A stretch of DNA of 64,000 nucleotides from Eutreptiella sp. 'Long Island Sound 2002' (GCA_964036045.1 OZ038379.1:185838495-185902494); one strand, 5' to 3'; shown: positions 1-12,610, counted from the stretch's first letter. A program made the numbers and translations. The notes: generated by a model from the letters alone, not told the origin.

Positions 1-480
1 GGCATCCACCTCGGTGGGCTGGAGCCCGTGTGATTCGCATCCCCCCTACTCTCATGGGGACCTGTTCAGCTTTGTTGCAGCTCTCTCTGGACCAACTAGC
101 ACGGTTTGTGCTCTGGCTCTGGGTCATACCCTGGCTGTCTACCTTCGTTCGGCCTTCTCCCTCTGTGGCTATGCACTCGATATCGTGGGCTCATGATTCC
201 TCAGCCCGCATCCCGATCAGTTGTCGGGGCATCCACTGCCGTGGGCATGAGCATCAGCTGCTCGCATCCCAACACTCTGTCGGGGTATCTCCATACCTTG
301 TCACTATTCCCGCACCCGATGGGCGCTCTCCACTTCCCTCATGGGGATATCTACTTCAGTGGGCATGAGTCTCTGCGACTCGCATCCCATCAGAATGGGG
401 CATCCACTATTGTGGGCATGAGCTCTCAAAGCTCGCATCCCATTGCCATGGGGCATCCACACCTGTGGGTATGTGTCCGT
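1..480. repeat. Degenerate ~58-bp tandem repeat
   Basis: Units begin with GGGCATCCAC, continue with GTGGGCATGAG and end with CTCGCATCCCA. Good copies start near 226, 398 and 451, with decayed ones before them. The array is cut by the left edge of the window. From 481 to about 900 there is no convincing gene or repeat. Confidence 0.7.
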
Positions 481-905
481 GTATTTCCTTTCTCAGCCTG
501 TGGCTGGGGAGTGTCATCGGGGGCTACACCTCCATGGACGCCGACTCTAGGTTTCTGGGACACTTGCCTGGGGGGTTGTTCTCCACTCTGGCCTGGTCCC
601 CCTGAACTTGGTCGGTGGGTTTTGAGGATCTCCTTCTTTTGCACCCATGGTATCTGTCAATGTCAGGCCCATTGCCACCTCACGTGTCGGTGCTACCCTG
701 GCCGCCGGCTAAAGATATCCTACTGGAACGCCTTGTATCCACACAAGCCGCCTTAGCCTGGTTGCCTGGTAAACCAGTGGGTTTCGTGCTGTCTGTACAT
801 GCCTCCTGCCTCGCAGGGGTTCCTCACCTGGTGGGTCTACTCGCTGCTCAGCCTGGGACCCGCTGAGATGTTCGTGGGGTGTGCTTAGGCAGTCTAGCTC
901 TCCTT

Positions 906-979
906 GAAAACAAAACAGAGCCGCCATAGGCATTGTTGACCCTCAGGGTTTCCATCCCGGCGCCAACCCTGTTTTGTTT
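906..979. repeat. Hairpin-ended repeat, copy A
   Basis: A 72-74 bp unit whose ends are complementary: AAACAAAACAG at 908-918 and CTGTTTTGTTT at 969-979. A second copy lies 210 bp downstream. The interior reads AGCCGCCATAGGCATTGTTG at its left side and ends in CGGCGCCAACC in both copies. This could be a tiny inverted-repeat element or a structured RNA. No function is assigned. Confidence 0.75.
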
Positions 980-1118
980 CCCCGGGGTACCAGTACCTCC
1001 TATACCGGACTCTCTCGACGTCAGGGCTTGACAATTCGCACCTGCACAGCCACTGCAGGGCGCTAAGGGGCATTCTTAACTTCACGGCAGCGCCGCAAAG
1101 AAAGATTGCTATTTTGCA

Positions 1119-1192
1119 GAAACAAACCAGAGCCGCCATAGGCATTGTTGACCCCTCGGGTTTCCATCCCGGCGCCAACCCTGGTTTGCTTC
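1119..1192. repeat. Hairpin-ended repeat, copy B
   Basis: Second copy of the 906-979 unit in the same orientation. The arms are GAAACAAACCAG (1119-1130) and CTGGTTTGCTTC (1181-1192). Relative to copy A, an A to C change in the left arm is matched by a T to G change in the right arm, so pairing is kept. One further position no longer pairs. Confidence 0.75.
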
Positions 1193-1779
1193 TTAGGCTG
1201 AAAATTGCCACGCCAAAATAGCGGAAAACAGATGAAAACGAAACAATTGTTACTGCACCTACCTATCTTTACTAGTGCTGCTCCCTCACTATACCTCGTC
1301 AGCGTTCTTTACCCTGTCACCCCGGTCTCCCGGCTCTTTGTCAGTGCACCAGATGAGCGGTGCCATGAGTCTTGTTGTCCTTTTCTTGTCTTGGCCGCAC
1401 GACACCACGACGCCCCGCTCACCCAACCGCCACGAGAGACGGAGTAAGGGTGGATCCTCTTCAGATACAGCCTGAGGCATTGCTTGAGGTCTGGGGGGTG
1501 TGCTTTCGCGACCACCTACAGCTGGAGCCCACGCTCAACCACTGCAAGCGCCGTGGCCGGACCATGATTGTGAAGCCACACGGGGACCACAAGGCCCACG
1601 GGGGCTGTTGCCTGGGTTGGGGATGAGCCGACCGTCCTTGTTCTGGTGGATTGGGCTGTTTTGCCCTCCCAGCAGAAACCCTCGCCCGGCAGGTTTCTAC
1701 TTTTTACCGTACCGGCAACTCGTCAGCACCACGTGGCACCGGCGAGTTGCATCCATTCCTCAAACAGGTCCGCATACCC

Positions 1780-2033
1780 GCCACCCAGTGGCTGGGCCCC
1801 AGGTCTGTCGCCCAGGGTTGGGAAGGGAGACTTTCCTATTTACAACAAATCAATATCTTGTTTGACCCAAAGGTTTGAACCAAGCTCGCCTATTTAAGCA
1901 CATAGGTATACTGACACTGCTCGCCAACGATTTATTGACATCCTATTTACCACAAACCAATATCGAGCCTGACAGTCACCTGCCACCCTGTGGCTAGGCC
2001 CCAGGTCGCTTGCCCGGGTTTTGGAAGGGAGAC
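1780..2033. repeat. Pair of ~50-bp direct repeats about 200 bp apart
   Basis: The stretch around 1780-1833 (core GTGGCTGGGCCCCAGGTC, ending GGGAAGGGAGAC) recurs diverged at 1981-2033. A second short pair (cores CCTATTTACAACAAA and CCTATTTACCACAAA) lies near 1838-1865 and 1943-1970. No gene is supported between 1193 and 2213. Confidence 0.55.
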
Positions 2034-2213
2034 AATGTGTTACACCATGTACCCTGGTTGATATTGACTTTCGTGATTTTGCTTTCGCTGTCTTACTCCA
2101 CTCTCTTGTCAATGAGCACAAACTCCATGCACTGGTACTGAAGTGGATGTCTCGCGTTTCAGAGCCTATAAGAGAAAAACAGGCATACCTCCCCAAACCT
2201 TCCCTGTTTGCAA

Positions 2214-2290
2214 CCACCTTCGCAGAAGAGGGCCCGGTCAAGGAAATGAGCAGGGGCATGGGCATGGGCATGGGCATGGACATGGGTGTG
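2214..2290 (+). repeat. CATGGG hexamer tract with conserved 5' flank (copy 1)
   Basis: A 25-bp flank at 2214-2238 (CCACCTTCGCAGAAGAGGGC and five more bases) precedes a short (CATGGG)n tract at about 2251-2287. The same flank precedes a much longer hexamer tract at 7982. A (TTTTG)n run follows at about 2288-2312. Confidence 0.75.
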
Positions 2291-2639
2291 TTTTGTTTTG
2301 TTTTGTTTTGTTAAAAACGCTTTGGCCAGATTCGTACTGGTCCCCTCCCGGGTATACCCATCTTCTGGTGGCATCCTTTCCCCCTCCTTTGTCCATTATC
2401 TCGTCCTATGTTCCCCACACATCAAGTGTCTTGGCTGTCTGGCCAAATAAAACAAAACAAACTGCCATCTAGCAACGAAAGCCATAAATCTGTTGCCAAA
2501 CAACCAGAATATGGGCACTAACTGCCAGTTCCAAACCGCTCATGCGGCTAACTGTGTGTGTGCAGTGCACTCAAACAACGCACCGCCCTGTTTATGCCAA
2601 TACCCATTCGCAGCATAAAAGTCTACCCACTGCGCAGAT

Positions 2640-3660
2640 CACAAACACAGGTATCAACCCAAAGTAAATGCTTGGTACAAAGATGAATCAAACGCCCACT
2701 CATGGGAAGAAATGTCAATCCAAAGTCTGCTCAGAGCACAAGTATCAATCCAACTCCATGCTGGGTACTTATGCCAATCCGGCGCCCATTCACTATCATC
2801 TATCAAAGTTATTAATGTGTGTATGTCAATACCAAATCATCAATCCAAATTCTATGCTGGGTACCAATGTCCATCTATAGCCCATTCAGGACACAAAACA
2901 TCAATCAAAGCCTTCAAGGCGTGTATGTCAATCCAATGCCCCTTCACTGCGACGCTTGGCACAAATGTCAAGCCAAAGCCCTTGCATGGCAGAAACAAGG
3001 ATTTCAAGTCGGTTCGGAACACTAATATCCATCCAATGTCTATCTTAGTACAAACGTCAATCCAAAACCCATGCATGGCACAAATGTCCATCCAAAGTCT
3101 GTTCAGAAATACATCAAGCGTGCATGCTCTTGTAAAACCCATTCATGGCGCAAACGTGAATTCAAACTTGTTTTGAACACAACCATCAAGCTGAATTCCA
3201 TGCTGGGCACAAATGTCAGTCCAAAGCCCATTCAGGGCGCAACATCATCCCTCAAGGCATGTATGTCAATCAAATGCCCTTTTACTGCATACATGTTATT
3301 GCATACATGTTATGCCAAAGCCTGTTCTCAATACACATATCACTACAAAGACAGCGCTTGGTACAAATGTCAAGCCAAAGCCCTTGCACAGCAATACCGC
3401 CGATCCAAAGTCGGTTCGGAACACTAATGTCTAACCGACGTCTATGCCTAGCACAAATGTCAATCCAAAAGTCATGCATGGCACAAATGTCGATCCAAAG
3501 ACGGTTCAGAATTACATCAAGCGTGCATGTCCATGTAAGACCCATTCATGGCATAAACGTCAATTCAAATGTGGTCTGAACACAAACACCAATCTGAATT
3601 CCATGCTGGGCACAAACGTCAAATACATGCATCGCACGTGCTATATGAATACAACACCCA
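2640..3660. repeat. Decayed complex tandem repeat, ~350-400 bp higher-order unit
   Basis: Short motifs such as CATGCTGGGYACAAATGTCA, CAATCCAAAG and CCCATTCAGGRC recur. The CATGCTGGG landmark at about 2758, 2852, 3200 and 3602 suggests a long unit of roughly 350-400 bp built from shorter modules. Reading frames through it are by-products of the repeat. Confidence 0.65.
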
Positions 3661-3749
3661 AGCTACGAAATGAATGCAATACACACACTGCTAGTTAATG
3701 GCAACACAAGATTGCAGCACAAAGGAGTTGGATGAAGGCGGCACCCAAA

Positions 3750-6340
3750 CTGCCAAACGGGTGCAGCACTCATGCCGCAAAATCATTGCAGCACGCAGGC
3801 TACCACAAGCACGCCTCACACTGGCTACCAACTGAACACACCACACAGGCTGCCTAGTAAATGCAGCACATAGGCTACCAGACACGTGCAACACACGGGC
3901 TGCCAACTGAATGTAGTTCACTGGACGCCAAACTTATGCAGCACACAGGCCACCAGACAAGTGCAGCACATAGGCTACCAATTGAATATAGTCCACCAGA
4001 CGCCAAATTCAAGCAGCATACAGGCTGCCAAATAAATACAGTTCCCCTGCAGGCCAAATTTATGCAGAACACGGCTGCCAGACAAGTGAATCACACGGGC
4101 TGCCAGTGTGTGCCACATGCTGCCTAAGATATGCAGTTCACCAGACACCAAACTTATGCAGCACACGGGCTGCCAGACATGTGCAGCACACAGGCTGCCA
4201 AATAAATGCGTTTCACTAGACGCCAAATTTATGCAGCACACATGCTACCACACATGTGCAGCACACAGGCTGCCAAATAAATGCAGCGCACAGGCTACCA
4301 CACACACACCTCACACTAGCTACCAACTAAACACACCACACAGGCTGCCTAGTAAATGCAGCACACAGGCTGCCAAACACGGCAACTACACAAGTGCAGC
4401 ACACAGGCTGCCAAAGAAATGCAGTTCACAAGACTTCAGATTTATGCAGCACACGGCTGCCAGATGTGTGCCACATATGGGCTGCCAAAGAAATGCAGTT
4501 CACCAGACACCAAACTAATGCAGCACACAGGCTACCAGACAACTGCAGCACACAGGCTGCCAAATGAACGTATTTCAACAGACGCCAAAATTATGCAGCA
4601 CATAGGCTGCCGTACATGTGCAGCACACAGGCAGCCAAATAAATACAATTCACCAAGCGCCAAATTTGTGCAGCACACAGGCTGCTAGACGTGTGCAGCA
4701 CACAGGCTGCCAACCGAATGCATTTCATCAGACGCCAATTTTATGCACCACACGGGCTGCGAGACATGTGCACACACACTATCAAATAAATGCGTTCCAC
4801 CAGACACCAAACTTATGCAGCACACAGGCTGCCAAATGAACGCATTTCAACAGACGCCAAAATTATGCAGCACAGAGGCTGCCGTACATGTGCAGCACAC
4901 AGGCTGCCAAATGATCACGTTTCACCGGACGCCTAAATTATGCAGCAAACAGGCTGCTCGACAGGTGCAGCACTGAGGCTGCCAAATAAATGCAGTTCAC
5001 CAAACGCCAAATGTGTGCAGCACGCAGGCTGCTAGACGTGAGGAGCACACAGGCTGTCAAATAAATGCATTTCACCAGAAGCCAAATTTATGCAGCACTC
5101 TGGCTGCCCGACTGGTGCAGCACACAGGCTGTCGAATGAATGCATTTCACCACACGCCAATTTCATGCAGCGCACGGGCTGCTACACAAGTGCAGCACAC
5201 AGGCTGCCAAATAAATGCATTGCATCAGACGCAAAATTTATGCAGCACACAGGCTGCCAAATAAATGCAGTTCACCAAACGCCAAATTTGTGCAGCACAC
5301 AGGCTGCTAGACGTGAGGAGCACCCAGGCTGCCAAATAAATGCATTGCACCAAACGCCAAATACATGCTGCACACAGGCTGCCCGACTTGTGCAGCACAC
5401 AGGCTGCCAAATGAATGCATTTCACCACACGCCAATTTTATGCAGCGCACAGGCTGCTAGACAAGTGCAGCACACAGGCTGCCGGATAAATGCATTGCAC
5501 CAGACGCCAAATTTATGCAGCACACTGGCTGCCCGACTTGTGCAGCACACAGGCTGTCAAATGAATGCATTTCACCACACGCCAATTTCATGCAGCGCAC
5601 GGGCTGCTACACAAGTGCAGCACACAGGCTGCCAAATAAATGCATTGCATCAGACGCCAAATTTATGCAGCACACAGGCTGCAAGACATGTGCAGCACAC
5701 ATGCTGCCAAATAAATGCAGTTCACCAAACACCAAATTTGTGCAGCACACAGGCTGCTAGACGCGAGGAGCACCCAAGCTGCCAAATAAATGCATTGCAC
5801 CAGACGCCAAATATATGCAGCACACAAGCTGCCCGACTTGTGCAGCACACAGGCTGCCAAATAAATGCAGTTCACTGGGCGCCAAATTTATGCAGCACAC
5901 AGGCTGCAAGACATGTGCAGCACACAGGCTGCCAAATAAATGCAGTTCACCAAACGCCAAATTTGTGCAGCACACAGGCTGCTAGACGCGAGGAGCACCC
6001 AAGCTGCCAAATAAATGCATTGCACCAGACGCCAAATATATGCAGCACACAAGCTGCCCGACTTGTGCAGCACACAGGCTGCCAAATAGATGCAGTTCAC
6101 TTGACGCTTCATTTGTGCCGCACACAGGCTGCCAGACAAGTGCAGCACACAGGCCGCCAAATAAATGCTATTCTCTGGACGCCAAATTTGTGCAGCACAT
6201 GGGCCGCTAGACAAGTGCAGCACACAGGCTGCCAAATAAATGCAGTTCACTCGACGCCAAATGTATGCAGCACACAGGCTGCCAGACAATTGCGGCCCAC
6301 AGGCTGCCAAATAAATGCAGCGCACCACTCGCAAGGCTAA
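3750..6340. repeat. 75-bp tandem repeat built from three ~25-bp modules
   Basis: The core module is GCAGCACACAGGCTGCCA, and every third module carries a TTCACCAGACGCCAAA variant. Landmarks at 4137 and 4212 give a 75-bp period. Larger blocks are also duplicated: the segment near 5157 recurs near 5582, and that near 5763 recurs near 5988 (225 bp, three units). Because 75 is divisible by three, long frames stay open on both strands, including 416 codons at 5090-6340. No independent sign of a gene is seen. Confidence 0.9.
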
Positions 6341-6454
6341 CGCATTCATACCCATTCTCTCCGTCCTGCCGGGCATCCTCACTTCTGGGCATCTCCCTGC
6401 CTCTGGCCTGCAGTGTCTAGGCATCATGTTGCACGTGAGGCACCCAATCCTGTG

Positions 6455-6826
6455 GGCATCGGGCTGGGTGCCTTTGGCATCCCACATCCCAGCATCTGGC
6501 ACGGCACCCTTGGCACTCAATGTCCAGGCATCCTGCTCGCTGACGGGGCATCGGGCTGGGTGCCTTTGGCATCCCACATCCCGGCATCTGGCATGGCACC
6601 ATTGGCACTCAATGTCCAGGCATCCCGCTCACTCATGGGGCATCGGGCTGGGTGCCTTTGGCATCCCACGGCCCGGCATCTGGCATGGCACCCTTGGCAC
6701 TCAATGTCCAGGCATCCCGCTCGCTCATGGGGCATCGGGCTGGGTGCCTTTGGCATCCCACACCCCGGCATCTGGCATGGTACCCTTGGCACTCGACATC
6801 CAGGCATCCTGCTTGCTCATGGCTCG
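6455..6826. repeat. 92-bp tandem repeat, four copies
   Basis: The landmark GGGCTGGGTGCCTTTGGCAT occurs at 6461, 6553, 6645 and 6737, giving an exact 92-bp period. A decayed unit precedes the first. Each unit contains CAATGTCCAGGCATCC. Confidence 0.9.
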
Positions 6827-7981
6827 CTCAAATAAATGCAGCACACTGGCTGTTGGATGCAAACATCACACACTCGCCCATTTGAATGCACCACCACTGC
6901 TGCTAAATGAATGCAACACTCACAGTGCCAGACAATGGCAGCACCCAAACGACTGAAGCGCATGCGTAATTGAATGACAGCAGCACACAAGCTGTCATAT
7001 AAGTTCGGCACTCACACTGCCAAATCTTTGCAACACACAGGTAACCAAAAATATGCCTCACACTCGCTGTCAAATGAACACAGCACACCTGTTGCTAAGT
7101 ACATACAGAGGCAGCAAAATGCATGCAGCACACCTGATGCTAGACAAATGCGGCATAGCCACTCTCCTACTGCACGCCTCATGCATGTTGCATAGAAATG
7201 CACCACATAGGCTTTCAAATGTATTCGCACTCAAGCAATTTAATAAGAGCAGCACACTCGCTGCCAAGCTGCTGCATAACTGAAGCCCACTGGCCTCCAA
7301 GTGAGTGCAGCACAGCGGGTGCCAGATGAGTGCAACACTCCAGTCGCCAAACGATTGCAGCATACAAGCTGCTAAATAAATGCACCACACAGGCCGCCCA
7401 ATAATGCAAGACACATGCAAATCACACATCAAATACACATATCAACGAAAAGCATCACTTTTGCTGCTAAAGGAGTTTAGCGCACACTGCCAAATAAGTG
7501 CAGCACATAGGCTGGCTAATGAGTGTAGAACACATGCCGCCAAGAGAATGAAGTACTAAGCTTCCAAATAAGTACAGCACTCAACGCATTAAATGAATGC
7601 AGCACAAAGGCTGTCCAATAAGTGGACCACTCGTGCTGACAAATGACTGCATCCTACTTATGTTCAGATATATGGGCAGCAATTGAGTTTTCCACCAGCT
7701 GCTATGTCTTTATCGTTTAGTTCATTAACCAATATTCAACCCTCATCAAACTCAACCATCATTGACTGGACCGCTTATCCGACTTGACAAACTCCAAATT
7801 GACTCACTAAACAGCGGTTGCACGATGTTCCTTCTTCCACATCAACCATCTTCTCTATTCCCTGCTCTCCATTGTGTTCGGCAACACTTACTCGTTGGCG
7901 TTCTCCAACGGGGTCTCCAAATGTGTTACGCTCCGCATGTACAGCAAAAGGCAACCTTCCTTCCTTGTACCTTTTCCCTTG
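6827..7981. repeat. Highly decayed continuation of the GCAGCACAC...CTGCCA repeat, then unique DNA
   Basis: Modules related to the 75-bp array (AATGCAGCACAC, GCTGCCAAAT) continue with heavy divergence to about 7700. From 7700 to 7981 nothing recognisable is seen. Confidence 0.5.
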
Positions 7982-8020
7982 CCACCTTCGCAGAAGAGGG
8001 CCCGGTTAAGGAAAGGGCAG

Positions 8021-8079
<59 letters not shown>

Positions 8080-8132
8080 GGGGCATGGGCATGGGCAGGG
8101 GCATGGGCATGGGCATGGGCATGGGGATGGGG

Positions 8133-8175
<43 letters not shown>

Positions 8176-8182
8176 GGGGCAG

Positions 8183-8213
<31 letters not shown>

Positions 8214-8217
8214 GCAA
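7982..8217 (+). repeat. Long CATGGG hexamer tract with conserved 5' flank (copy 2)
   Basis: The 25-bp flank also seen at 2214 lies at 7982-8006. It is followed by about 200 bp of GGGCATGGGCAT hexamer repeats with occasional GGGCAG and GGGGAT variants. The hexamer keeps several frames open (Met-Gly, Gly-His, Ala-Trp), none judged real. From 8218 to about 8640 nothing is recognised. Confidence 0.9.
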
Positions 8218-8649
8218 TTAGCACGGGGATGAGCAGCCCCAATGCTCTAAACCCAGCCCTCATACACACACCACTGCGGTGGTTGCGAGACGCAGTCCGC
8301 ACAAGTCACCGCGGTGGACCAGGGTGGTGCTCAATACACCGGGGTTGCAGTGTTGCCAGGGACAGCCCTTGAGGGCCGCTGCCCCCTCGACCAGCAATGA
8401 CTGGCCAACTGCCGGCGGTCGACCACCCATTTATTGGAAGTCGGTGGCTGAATTTGTCGGTTGCCACCAACTGCCATCGATTCGTTCCCACCGCTTTGAT
8501 GTAACCACCATCCGCTGCTGGTGCTTGGTGATGGGCCACAAGGTATACTGTGCTGCACCACATGGTGACTGGTGCCACACAGCGTGCGTGAAGCCGCTGC
8601 GACTCGTTGCAATTTCTGTCCAAGGCGCCCCAGTTGCATGACTCATGGG

Positions 8650-9390
8650 TGACCTATGACAGTGGTTTCGGGTTGCGACTCATCAGATGGTGTTTACAAC
8701 GCAGCGGTTGGGAGTTATGAAACATTGGTGGGTGGCCGAGAAACAGCGGCCCGGGGATGCGAGATGGTGGCTGGGGGTTACGAGGCAGCTGTTGGACTCT
8801 TCGAGGCTGGGTGGGGGGGACAGCGGTTGGTGATTACGAGACCGCAACAGTGGTAACTGAATCGATGGTGGAGTGCAGTCTCGCCCTATACCTCACATAT
8901 GATTTGCACGGCTATCATTGTGGGGGGGGTGGGCAAAATGGCGTTTTTGGTCACAGTTTCGAATACTTTGTGGGCCAACATTCGCCAATTTGTTGAGGGC
9001 ATAAGCTCAGAGCCGTTGGACACAGCCGTAGCAGCAGTTGACATTCACACATATGAAGCCATGGCTGGCATACTCCGTCCAGTCATTTGTGTTCTGGTGC
9101 AATGTTTGATGCTGAATGGCTTTCTGTATACAGCGGTGGTGACGAGACTCCGGCTGGTGGTTACGAGACAGTTGTTGGTGTCTATACGAGCGGTTTGGGT
9201 TACAAGACAGTGCCGGTGGTTATGAAACAGCCGTTGGTGGTTACGAAACAGCCGGTGGTGGTTACAAAATAGCCGGTGGTGATTATTAGATAGTGGTTCG
9301 TGGTTCCTGAGGCAGCGATGGTGGTTATGAGAGAGCGGTTGGTGGTTCTGGGACAGTGGTCGGGGGTTGCGACACAACTGTTGGTGTCTA
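8650..9390. repeat. Decayed GGTTACGAAACAG-type tandem repeat (~21-24 bp)
   Basis: The motif GGTGGTTACGAAACAGC and variants recur many times, densest at 9120-9330. It translates as Gly-Gly-Tyr-Glu-Thr runs in one frame, but stops interrupt it. From 9391 to 10287 no gene is seen; a 15-17 base C run lies near 10018-10034. Confidence 0.7.
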
Positions 9391-10287
9391 ACCCAGAAGC
9401 GGAACTGGCTGCCACTTCCTCTTCAGCGCCAGTCAATCAAAGCCAAAGGCAGTGCCAGACCCAACGTCAAAATCATCAGTGCTTGCGGCGTTTGACCTCT
9501 GAGACGGATTTGTGGACCCACTGGTACGACAGAGCACCACACATACCCTAGGCCCCAGAGATCAGGCAGATCAGGAGTTGGAGGCTGTTTGTGATGGAGT
9601 ACATGCACACCAGCAACTCCTTTGGGGCGATGGTCCGCTCGCTATGAGCACCGTAGGGCCCACCCGGAAAACTATGACCTTCCCCAATACATCTCATACC
9701 TCACAACTCTTCCTCTGCCTTCACTGGACATGCCACAGGGGAGCTCCAACTTGGTGATGGCTGGGGGCATCCCACCGCAGATTCCTGATAGGGGGGAAGG
9801 GCAGGCCTGGATTAGAGTATCGGCATTGCCCCACCCCCCACCCCACCCCTAGACCCCCTACCTACAACAGCCCCCTTCTAATCCTGTAAAAAACATAATT
9901 CAAAAAATGGTTGTCCCGGGTTTTGCCCACGTAAAAGGGCTTTCCGAGAGCAAATTTAGTGGGCGCCCTCCCGGTGCCTTTGTCAAGGGTGTTGTCCCCC
10001 ATCTCTGGACCCCCCTTGCCCCCCCCCCCCCCCGCCCCTCCAAGGCTACACCAGGTATAGAAATCAGGGGTGCGCCTTTCTGTACTGTACTATTTAGACT
10101 GCCCTGCGGTCGACAAAACACGGTCCAGCAGTCAGGAAGATAAACACAGAGCAACGAATGTGGCATAGCAATGCCATTGAACTCTGAATGTGCTTGTAAC
10201 ATAGCAGAGATGTGGCCCAGGCCAATGATGGAAGAACTGCCGAACATTGCTGCATATGCATACCAGGACGTGCATGTGTGGAGCGCT

Positions 10288-10472
10288 TTGTGACCTGCGT
10301 ACGGCCCGCCCCTCCCCTGCCCGCCCCCCGACCCCCCTTGCCCCTCCCCTGCCCGCCCCCCCGACCCCCCTTGCCCCTCCCCTGCCCGCCCCCCCGACCC
10401 CCCTTGCCCCTCCCCTGCCCGCCCCCCCCCCGACCCCCCTTGCCCCTCCCCTGCCCGCCCCCCGCCCAACAC
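10288..10472. repeat. C-rich ~34-bp tandem repeat
   Basis: Units of the type CCCCTTGCCCCTCCCCTGCC, followed by a C run and GA, are repeated about five times. The minus strand is G-rich with many runs of four or more G, so it could form G-quadruplexes. Gly-rich frames on the minus strand are repeat by-products. Confidence 0.85.
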
Positions 10473-12040
10473 CCCCTTCAAGCACAGCCCTCGGGAGGGA
10501 CCGCTTATAGCTTACCCCTTTTAGCCACCTCCCCAGGGGCGTTGCTGGGCCACCGCATCCGGCGTGCCATGTGAATGCCTCCCTCTTGCACTACGCACCA
10601 TCCCGCCCCAGGAATCGCGCCATGGTGGCCCCACATTCCCCAAGTATCTGGTCCTCCATGCGGACATCAATGAGACAGCAATCGCCGGCGACGGTGCAAA
10701 GGGGTACAGGCGCACCTCGAGCTCCCTCTTGGCAGACACCGCTACTCTGCACCACGGGGGGGGGGCGACTCCGCGGGTCCTAGGACGCCAACTACCCCTG
10801 CCCCCCCCCCAACACCCCAAATCGCCTCACATGGACCCCCCCCCAACCCACCCTCCCGGAGCCCCCCCCCCAAGCCCCTCCTAGCCCCCCCCCAATCACC
10901 CCTCCCTGAACCCCCCCTCCAATGCCCCCCCCCCCCCCCCCCCAAGGGGCCTCCGGCCAACAGTTAGTTGGGGGGGTAGTTGGCGTCCAGAACCGAGGGG
11001 TCCCCCCCCCCCCCCGTGCTCTGCACTCGCTCTCTCACTCACTTGGCTTGTTCTGTATTTCCTCGTGAAGCCTCTTGGGACGATGTGCTCCGCTAATTTG
11101 CGCCCCCACTCCCTCCTTTTGTGGGATGTGGGGGTTGCTTTGGCATTGCCTTTACCCTGGGCTGTCCCAAATCCCCCTGTACCAAGGCAGATGAGGCACT
11201 TTCTGACGTCTCCACCGGCGTTTTTGCTCTTGTCCCCTCTCCCCCCCATGTCACCGTCTACAGCTGGCGGTAGTTGTCCATACCCCAACCTCTGCCAACC
11301 GCCTTTGTCAACCGCTCAAAGCCGCCTGCTGCTTTGCTGCTCATCAGTCACCACCTTCCGAACTGCCCAGTACCCAGGAGCGGTTCAGATGTCCAGCCCT
11401 TGTTGGCCGTGCAAGGAATGGCGAGGGCTGAAAAATCGGGCCGAGTTTTGAACAACCATTTTCCATGACATGTACCTCCAGGCGCTGCAGGGTTGTGTGT
11501 TATGGCACCCATGGCCTCCCTCTCCTCTGGGACTGACTGGTGCATGGGCCAATCTCCTTGGCATCCCGTGCCCAAGGCTCCGTCCACGGTTTTTGCCCCC
11601 GAAGGTGGCCAAAAGGGCGGTTTCGCTGAACACACTCGGGGGTGGGGGGTCAGTAGTCCACAACTCTTAAGATGCGCCAGTCTCGCACGCCGCTGCCGTC
11701 CTGGCGTCGTTGGTGCCAACAGTCAGCTTCGTCTGGTCTCAGCCCCAGCCCTGCACCCATTTACAGTCTCTCCACAAGGTGGATTGGGTGGTAGCACGTT
11801 TTAGGGGAGGCCGCGTGTCGAGGTAATGGCCCATATGTGGCCTGGGATCCATAGCTCGGGTACAGCCATCCCGAAGTCGCCCGGATCGACCCCCCGATGG
11901 ACACACAGGCACGGCGGTATCTCCCGCTCGCTCGCACTAGGCCTCGGCTTGGGGACTGTCAACAGTGGGGCGGCAACAGTTCGGCGGGGCCTTGAGGCCG
12001 GACATTTGGGTCAGTCGGGTCCTGTCGGGTCCAGGGACAT
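10473..12040. other. Gene-poor stretch with many C/G homopolymers
   Basis: C or G runs of 8-20 bases are frequent, for example near 10925-10942 and 11007-11020. No reading frame here looks like a conserved protein. Homopolymer lengths may be assembly-dependent. Confidence 0.6.
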
Positions 12041-12043
12041 TAT

Positions 12044-12392
12044 AATCCCCCATGTTATAGTACCCCATGTCATAGTCCCCCATGTTATAGTCCCCCATGT
12101 TACAGTCCCCCAGGTTATAGTACCCCAGGTTATAGTCCCTCAGGTTTCAGTCACCCATGCTATAGTCCTCCAGGTTATAGTCCATCAGGTTATAGTCCCC
12201 CCGGTTATATTCCCCCATGTTATAGTCCTCCAGGTTATGGCCCCCCAGTACATAGTCACCCATGTTACAGTACCTCAGGTTATAGTCCCCCAGGTTATAG
12301 TACCCCAGATTATAGTCCCTCAGGTTACAGCCCCCCAGGTTATAGTCCCCCATGTTGGAGTCCCCCGTGTTATAGTCCCGCAGATTGTAGTC
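12044..12392. repeat. 15-bp tandem repeat (GTCCCCCATGTTATA)
   Basis: About 23 copies of a 15-bp unit alternating CATGTTATA and CAGGTTATA forms. Since 15 is five codons, both strands stay open (plus: Pro-His/Gln-Val-Ile-Val; minus: Gly-Asp-Tyr-Asn-Leu). No start context or flanking coding sequence supports a protein. Confidence 0.9.
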
Positions 12393-12610
12393 AAGTAGGC
12401 GGGGGTATGTGTATACTTTTTGAAATCTGCAAGAAAAGGGCTCGTAAATGAGTCCAAACCCGGGTTTATCCCACTGAATTTCTCAACCATATGGTGGTGC
12501 TCCAACAGCCCTTTTCAAGGGATTTCCAAATATACCCCACATACCCCCCCGGGACACTTAGTGGACACAAATAAGGCAACAATGGCACTGACCCCCGCAA
12601 ACCCTCCAGG

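Noticed and set aside
3750-6340. CRISPR-like array
   Set aside because: Direct repeats are short and regular, but the intervening sequences are themselves repeated rather than unique, and the window is eukaryotic.
10132-10485. Gly-rich minus-strand protein
   Set aside because: It is produced by the ~34-bp C-rich tandem repeat and has no flanking coding sequence.
12044-12392. Pentapeptide-repeat protein
   Set aside because: The five-residue periodicity is simply the 15-bp DNA repeat. The sequence pattern does not fit pentapeptide-repeat proteins, and the opposite strand is equally open.
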